From contig NZ_UPHU01000001.1 of assembly GCF_900566075.1 (NCBI RefSeq), forward strand, positions 2,852,001 to 2,916,000: a DNA stretch of 64,000 nt. The letters run 5' to 3'. Position numbers and translations under genes: made by a program. Source of the DNA: Mycobacterium pseudokansasii (GTDB lineage: Bacteria; Actinomycetota; Actinomycetes; Mycobacteriales; Mycobacteriaceae). The notes under the pieces are model-generated. The model had not been told where the DNA came from, ran no database searches, and saw only the letters and a program-made list of their open reading frames with translations. Numbering within the stretch: position 1 is the first letter of the stretch; each line of letters begins with the position of its first letter. Below are positions 57,476-64,000 of the stretch, piece by piece.

Positions 57476-58423
57476 TTGCCTGGCTCAGCCCATAGCACCT
57501 ACCCTTGCGAGGTGGAGGTCGGGGCTGGCGAAGGGGAGTCCGGCGTGCCCGACGAGACAGCGACTGCGCTCGCGTCGTCGGCTCCGCGTCGGCGTTCTCC
57601 GGGGCATTGGCTGCGCTCCACCAACCACAGCCCGGGCGTCGTGGCGTTCATTCGGCGGGCGCGACGGCTGTTGCCCGGCGATCCCGAGTTCGGCGATCCG
57701 CTGTCCACCGCGGGTGACGGCGGTCCGCGGGCCGCGGCACGGGCTGCCGACCGGCTGCTGGGGGACCGTGATGCGGCCTCGCGCGAAGTCAGCCTGGGCG
57801 TGCTGCAACTGTGGCAGGCATTGACTGAGGCAGTTTCCCGCCGTCCGGTGAATCCCGAGGTGACGCTGGTCTTCACCGACCTGGTGGGTTTCTCGACCTG
57901 GTCGCTGCAGGCCGGTGATGATGCCACTTTGGCGCTGCTGCGCCAGGTGGCCCGGGCTGTCGAGCCCCCGCTGCTGGACGCCGGGGGCCACATCGTCAAG
58001 CGGATGGGCGACGGCATCATGGCCGTATTTCGCAATCCGGCTGTAGCCGTCCGCGCCGTGCTCGCCGCTCGGGAGGCGTTGAGTGCAGTCGAGGTGGCGG
58101 GTTACACGCCGCGGATGCGGGTCGGCATCCATACCGGCCGGCCGCAGCGACTGGCCTCTGACTGGCTCGGTATCGACGTCAACATCGCCGCTCGCGTTAT
58201 GGAACGCGCCACAAAAGGTGGCATCATGATATCGAGTCCCACCCTGGACTTGATTCCACAAAGCGAGTTGGACGCACTGGGTGTCGTCGCCAAGCGGGCA
58301 CGTCGGCCGATGTTTTCCAGCAAGCTCACCGGCATTCCACCGGACTTGGCGATTTATCGCCTCAAACCTCGTAAGGAGCTGCCAGCTTTTGGTGACGCTC
58401 CCGAGACAGAACAGCAGGCATAG
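57476..58423 (+). CDS. Soluble class III adenylate cyclase (Rv1647-like)
   Basis: A 315-residue cyclase. Residues 1-~125 are a poorly conserved N-terminal region; residues ~130-300 form the catalytic domain: VTLVFTDLVGFSTWSLQAGD (first metal Asp), HIVKRMGDGIMAVFRNP (Lys and second Asp), GIHTGRP, and WLGIDVNIAARVMERAT (Asp and Asn for substrate and catalysis). No membrane helices. It makes cyclic AMP from ATP. The TTG at 57476 is a weak start; a GTG at 57545 (VPDETATAL) is an alternative. It is followed three bases later by the rhomboid-like gene, suggesting an operon. Confidence 0.9.
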   Translation: MPGSAHSTYPCEVEVGAGEGESGVPDETATALASSAPRRRSPGHWLRSTNHSPGVVAFIRRARRLLPGDPEFGDPLSTAGDGGPRAAARAADRLLGDRDAASREVSLGVLQLWQALTEAVSRRPVNPEVTLVFTDLVGFSTWSLQAGDDATLALLRQVARAVEPPLLDAGGHIVKRMGDGIMAVFRNPAVAVRAVLAAREALSAVEVAGYTPRMRVGIHTGRPQRLASDWLGIDVNIAARVMERATKGGIMISSPTLDLIPQSELDALGVVAKRARRPMFSSKLTGIPPDLAIYRLKPRKELPAFGDAPETEQQA

Positions 58424-58426
58424 TAG

Positions 58427-59212
58427 ATGTCGATGACTCATCGCATTTGGGCACTCGTGTACCGGCTCGGCCGGGTCCGGTTCACGCTTGGCTATCTGGC
58501 AGCTCTTGCGTCGGTCAGCATCGCGATCTTGATGCTCGGTCCGCATGCCCACGAGCAGGTCATTCGGCATGCCAGTACAAACCTGCACAACCTGTCACAC
58601 GGTCGCCTGGGCACTCTGTGGAATAGCGCCTTCGTGATCGCCGAGGGGCCGCTGTACTTCTGGCTGCCGTGTCTGGCCTGTCTGCTCGCGCTTGCCGAAC
58701 TGCACCTGCATACCGGACGGTTGACCCTCGCGTTCGTCGTAGGCCATCTCGGGGCCACCTTGCTGGTGGCGGCCGCGTTGGCCGGCGCGGTCGAGTTCGG
58801 CTGGCTGCCGTGGTCGATCACCCGGGTCAGCGACGTCGGGATGAGCTACGGCGCCCTTGCGGTGGTCGGAGCGCTCACCGCGACGATCCCCGGCCGCTGG
58901 CGGCCGGCATGGATCGGCTGGTGGGTGTCGCTGGCCGTGACGACCGCGATCGCCGGCGGTGATTTCACCGACTCCGGCCACGCCCTTTCGCTCTTGCTGG
59001 GCATGCTGGTGACCATGCGGTTCGATCGGCCGGTTCGCTGGACGCCGCCGCGGTATGCGTTGCTCACGGTCTCGTCCGGGTTCGGCTTTCTACTGCTGGC
59101 TCACACCGGCTGGACATCGGTGAGCGGTGTTGCCGTGGGCGCGCTGGGCGCGGGCGTGGCCTACGCGTTTGCCCGTTGGCGGACCATGCGGGTCGTACCG
59201 GCTCAAGCATGA
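58427..59212 (+). CDS. Rhomboid-like multi-pass membrane protein (Rv1648-like)
   Basis: A 261-residue protein with six or seven membrane helices. SDVGMSYGALAVVGAL places a Ser in a G-x-S-Y-G context like the catalytic serine of rhomboid proteases, and DSGHALSLLLGMLV offers a His in a later helix, so the rhomboid dyad may be preserved. NLHNLSHGRLGTLWNSAFV resembles the N-terminal loop of the actinobacterial rhomboid-like family. Proteolysis is an inference; substrate unknown. ATG at 58427 lies directly after the cyclase stop. Confidence 0.78.
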   Translation: MSMTHRIWALVYRLGRVRFTLGYLAALASVSIAILMLGPHAHEQVIRHASTNLHNLSHGRLGTLWNSAFVIAEGPLYFWLPCLACLLALAELHLHTGRLTLAFVVGHLGATLLVAAALAGAVEFGWLPWSITRVSDVGMSYGALAVVGALTATIPGRWRPAWIGWWVSLAVTTAIAGGDFTDSGHALSLLLGMLVTMRFDRPVRWTPPRYALLTVSSGFGFLLLAHTGWTSVSGVAVGALGAGVAYAFARWRTMRVVPAQA

Positions 59213-60690
<1,478 letters not shown>

Positions 60691-60691
<1 letters not shown>

Positions 60692-63180
60692 TGCGCGTTC
60701 CGTATAGCTGGCTGCGCGAGGTGGTTTCGGCCGGAGCGCCGGGCTGGGACGTCCCGGCCGGTGAACTCGAGCAGACGTTGTTCCGGATCGGCCACGAAGT
60801 CGAAGAAGTGACCGCACTCGGCCCGGTCGACGGTCCGCTGACCGTGGGACGGGTCGTCAGTATCGAGGAACTCACCGGTTTCAAAAAGCCGATCCGGGCC
60901 TGCCTGGTCGATCTCGGCGACGACGTACAGCACGAATTAGTTTGCGGCGCAACGAACTTCGTGGTTGGCGATTTGGTGGTCGTAGCACTGCCCGGAACCA
61001 CCCTACCAGGCGGCTTTACCATCACCGCCCGCAAGACCTACGGCCGCACCTCGGCGGGAATGATCTGCTCGACAGCCGAACTCGGTTTGGCCGCAGACCA
61101 TTCCGGGATCCTGGTGCTGCCGCCGGCAACAGCCGAACCGGGAGCCGACGGCGCGGGTGTGCTCGGATTGGACGACGTGGTCTTCCATTTGGCCATCACC
61201 CCCGACCGGGGTTATTGCATGTCGGTGCGCGGCCTGGCCCGGGAGGTCGCCTGCGCCTATGACCTGGAATTCGTCGACCCCGCTGAGGTGCCGGCCCTGC
61301 CCGTCGAGGGAGAGGCGTGGCCGCTGACCGTGCAGCCCGACACCGGTGTGCGCCGGTTCGCCTTGCGGCCGGTCACCGGCATCGATCCGGCCGCGGTGTC
61401 GCCCTGGTGGCTGCAGCGCCGGCTGCTGCTCTGTGGCATCCGGGCGACCTCGCCGGCGGTGGACGTCACCAACTACGTGATGCTCGAACTCGGTCACCCG
61501 ATGCACGCGCACGACCGCGACCGGATCACCGGGAGTCTGGGCGTGCGGTTCGCTCGCCCCGGCGAGACCGTCGTCACCCTGGACGACATCGAGCGGCGAC
61601 TCGAACCTGCCGACGTCCTGATCGTCGACGGCGTCACCACCGCAGCGATCGGCGGCGTGATGGGTGCGGCCAGCACCGAGGTCCGCGCCGATTCGACCGA
61701 CGTCCTTTTGGAGGCGGCGATATGGGATCCGGCTGCGGTGTCGCGTACCCAGCGGCGGTTGCACCTGCCCAGCGAGGCGGCCCGGCGCTACGAGCGCGCA
61801 GTCGACCCGGCTATTTCGGTGGCCGCCCTGGATCGATGTGCTGCGCTGCTCGCCGATATCGCCGGGGGAGTAGTCGTTTCGGCACTGACCGATTGGCGGG
61901 GTGAACCGCCGGTCGATGACTGGTCGATGCCGCCGATCCGGATTGCCGCCGACCTGCCGGACCGCTTCGCGGGCGTGTCCTACGCCCCTGGCACGGCTGC
62001 TCGGCGGCTGACGCAAATCGGCGCCCGGGTAGTCGTCGACGGCCCCGATGTGTTGGCGGTGACGCCGCCGAGTTGGCGACCCGATCTGCTGCAGCCCGCC
62101 GACCTCGTCGAGGAGGTGATGCGGCTGGAGGGGCTAGAGGTCATCCCGTCGGTGCTGCCCGCCGCGCCCGCGGGCCGGGGACTCACGGCCACGCAGCGGC
62201 GCCGTCGGGCGATTGGTAAATCACTGGCGCTGTCCGGCTATGTCGAGGTGCTGCCGACGCCGTTTCTGCCCGCCGGCGTATTCGATCTGTGGGGACTAAC
62301 GGCCGATGACCCGCGCCGGACCACGACCAGCGTGGTCAACCCGTTGGAAGCCGACCGTCCGCAGCTGGCTAGCACGCTGTTGCCGGGCCTGCTGGAGGCG
62401 TTGGGGCGCAACGTATCCCGCGGTCTAACCGATGTCGCGTTGTTCGCCATCGCGCAGGTGGTCCGGCCGACCGAGCAGACTCGCGGCATCGAGCTGATCC
62501 CCGTGCACCGCCGGCCCACCGAAGGTGAGATCGCCAAGCTGGACGCATCGCTGCCCCGGCAACCGCAACACGTCGCTGCGGTGCTGGCCGGCTTGCGCGA
62601 GCCTCGCGGCCCGTGGGGTCCGGGCCGCGCGGTCGAAGCCGCTGACGCTTTCGAGGCGGTGCGAATCATTGCCCGGGCCAGCGGAATTGACGTGACTCTT
62701 CGCGCGGCCCGGTACCTGCCCTGGCATCCGGGCCGCTGCGCCGAAGTGTTCGTCGGCGATGCCACCGTCGGTCACGCCGGACAACTGCATCCGGCCGTGA
62801 TCGAGCGGACGGGACTGCCGAAGGGCACCTGCGCGATTGAGCTGAACCTCGATGCGATCCCCGTCGTGAAATCGCTTCCGGCTCCCAGGGTGTCGCCGTT
62901 CCCCGCGGTGTTTCAGGACGTCAGCCTCGTGGTGTCCGCGGATGTCCCGGCCCAAGTCGTGGCGGATGCGGTTCGCGAAGGAGCCGGCGAGTTGCTGGAG
63001 GATATTCAGTTATTCGACGTCTTCACCGGTCCGCAGATCGGCGAAGCGCGCAAGTCGCTGACCTTCGCGCTACGGTTTCGCGCGCCCGATCGCACGCTGA
63101 CCGAAGACGACGCAAGCGCGGCCCGCGACGCGGCGGTACAGCTGGCCGCGGAACGCGTCGGCGCCCTGCTGCGTCGCTGA
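60691..63180 (+). CDS. pheT: Phenylalanyl-tRNA synthetase beta subunit
   Basis: 829 residues. N-terminal EMAP/OB-like tRNA-binding domain ([28 protein letters not shown]), B3/B4 editing domain ([56 protein letters not shown]), B5 domain, a catalytically silent class II-like region, and the C-terminal FDX-ACB anticodon-binding domain ([42 protein letters not shown]). Complete by length and domain order. It overlaps pheS by one base. Confidence 0.98.
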
Positions 63181-63376
63181 AACTGTGGGCCGAGCGCCAA
63201 GTTAGCCGCGTGGTGGGTTCCTGCCCTTCGGTGTGCTCGGCGGGGCCCCCGAACTATATCGGTGAAATTGTCAGGGAAAACACGGAATTCGCGTCTCGGA
63301 ACGCCTACCATCTGCTTTCACCGGCCGTCGCGACGCGACGACAGCTTGATTCGGGACGCGAAGTGGAGGTTGTCGG
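63181..63376 (+). promoter_or_regulatory. Region upstream of the PE_PGRS gene
   Basis: 196 bases without a gene between pheT and the PE_PGRS start. A good ribosome site AGTGGAGG lies at 63362-63369, seven bases before the ATG. No terminator with a T tract was found after pheT. No other element recognised. Confidence 0.35.
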
Positions 63377-64000
63377 ATGTCGTTTGTGATCGCGATGCCG
63401 GAGATGGTGGCTTCAGCGGCAACGGATTTGGCGAGCATCGGCTCGACGATCAGCTCGGCCAACGCGGCGGCGGCAGTGCCAACCACGGGGCTGCTGGCAG
63501 CGGGTGCCGACGAGGTGTCGGCGACTATTGCGTCGCTGTTTTCCCAGCACGCGGCGGACTACCAGGCGCTGAGCACCCAGGTCGTGGCTTTTCACTCCCA
63601 GTTTGTGCAGACCCTCACGTCGGGTGCGGCCGCCTATGCCGGTGCCGAGGCCGCCAACGTCCAGCAGAACCTGATCGACCTGATCAACCAGCCCTTCCTG
63701 GCATTGACCGGGCGCCCACTGATCGGTAACGGCACCGACGGGACCAGCGGACCCGTCGGTACTAGCGGCGGTCCTGGTGGGTGGCTCTTGGGCAACGGCG
63801 GCAACGGTGGCGATAGCACCAACACCGGAGCCACTGGCGGGGCGGGTGGGGCCGCGGGCTTGCTGGGCAATGGCGGTAAGGGTGGGAGCGGCGGGCCGGG
63901 CACGGCCGCCACCGCCGGCGGGACCGGCGGCGCCGGTGGTGCGGGCGGGTGGCTTTACGGCAACGGCGGTGTTGGTGGGGCCGGCGGGAGCACGACGGTC
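63377..64000 (+). CDS. PE_PGRS family protein, N-terminal part (3' end outside window)
   Basis: An ATG at 63377 opens a frame that runs to the window edge without a stop. The first ~95 residues are a PE domain: [62 protein letters not shown]. The linker [15 protein letters not shown] is the hallmark that separates PE from PGRS. A Gly-rich region with repeated GGxGG and GNGGNGG motifs then begins ([19 protein letters not shown]). Likely exported by ESX-5 to the cell surface. In M. tuberculosis a PE_PGRS gene also follows pheT but, as I recall, on the opposite strand. Confidence 0.94.
   Translation, partial: MSFVIAMPEMVASAATDLASIGSTISSANAAAAVPTTGLLAAGADEVSATIASLFSQHAADYQALSTQVVAFHSQFVQTLTSGAAAYAGAEAANVQQNLIDLINQPFLALTGRPLIGNGTDGTSGPVGTSGGPGGWLLGNGGNGGDSTNTGATGGAGGAAGLLGNGGKGGSGGPGTAATAGGTGGAGGAGGWLYGNGGVGGAGGSTTV

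Overview
This window is a high-GC actinobacterial chromosome segment. Gene content and order identify it as a slow-growing Mycobacterium: trpE-trpC-trpB-trpA-lgt, pykA, cydABDC, pdtaR, polA-rpsA-coaE, uvrB, a TB15.3-like universal stress gene, uvrA, lysX, infC-rpmI-rplT-tsnR, pheST, plus PE and PE_PGRS genes. The order follows the M. tuberculosis Rv1609-Rv1651 region closely. The species cannot be fixed from sequence reading alone. All family and homologue assignments come from reading motifs and recalling families; no database search was run.

Layout. 1-7300: the end of trpE, the rest of the trp operon, lgt with a very long acidic tail, and two small membrane-protein genes. 7300-12130: a secreted cutinase-like esterase, pyruvate kinase, an acyl-CoA thioesterase and a DUF2156 membrane protein. 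12120-18650: the minus-strand cydA-cydB-cydD-cydC operon (cytochrome bd oxidase and its ABC exporter) and an HdeD-like membrane protein. 18725-21431: a membrane adenylate cyclase, a DUF488 gene, an unusual tRNA-Leu(CAA) and the antiterminator regulator pdtaR. 21442-25382: a mobile-element nest. 25441-27083: a thiolase-fold and OB-fold pair. 27177-32766: polA, rpsA, coaE. 32794-34511: small accessory genes, including a stand-alone LigD-type phosphoesterase domain. 34746-46474: uvrB, an MFS pump, a GT-C mannosyltransferase, a universal stress protein, an accessory SDR/acyltransferase pair, a metallo-beta-lactamase-fold hydrolase and uvrA. 46605-55757: an esterase, lysX, the infC operon and a DUF2236 gene. 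56253-64000: a PE gene with a 15-bp tandem repeat, a soluble adenylate cyclase, a rhomboid-like gene, pheST, and the start of a PE_PGRS gene cut by the window end.

The most interesting locus is 21436-25434. An IS110-family element sits exactly inside one arm of the 22-bp-stem palindrome between convergent pdtaR and the thiolase gene, with an AG dinucleotide at both junctions. Its left end contains two 8-nt segments that match or complement the two halves of that target across the AG core. They flank a small hairpin, as expected for the target-binding loop of an IS110 bridge RNA. The transposase gene is itself interrupted by a group II intron that begins GTGCG in frame. The intron reverse transcriptase (YADD and HNH) carries two single-base frameshifts, and the intron 3' end is missing together with about 50 transposase codons. 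The nest therefore looks dead as a mobile element, but it preserves a readable record of RNA-guided insertion.

Other points: infC appears to start at AUC downstream of an intrinsic terminator in its leader; the tRNA-Leu(CAA) has a short class I variable loop; and a TetR-like palindrome lies upstream of the DUF2236 gene.
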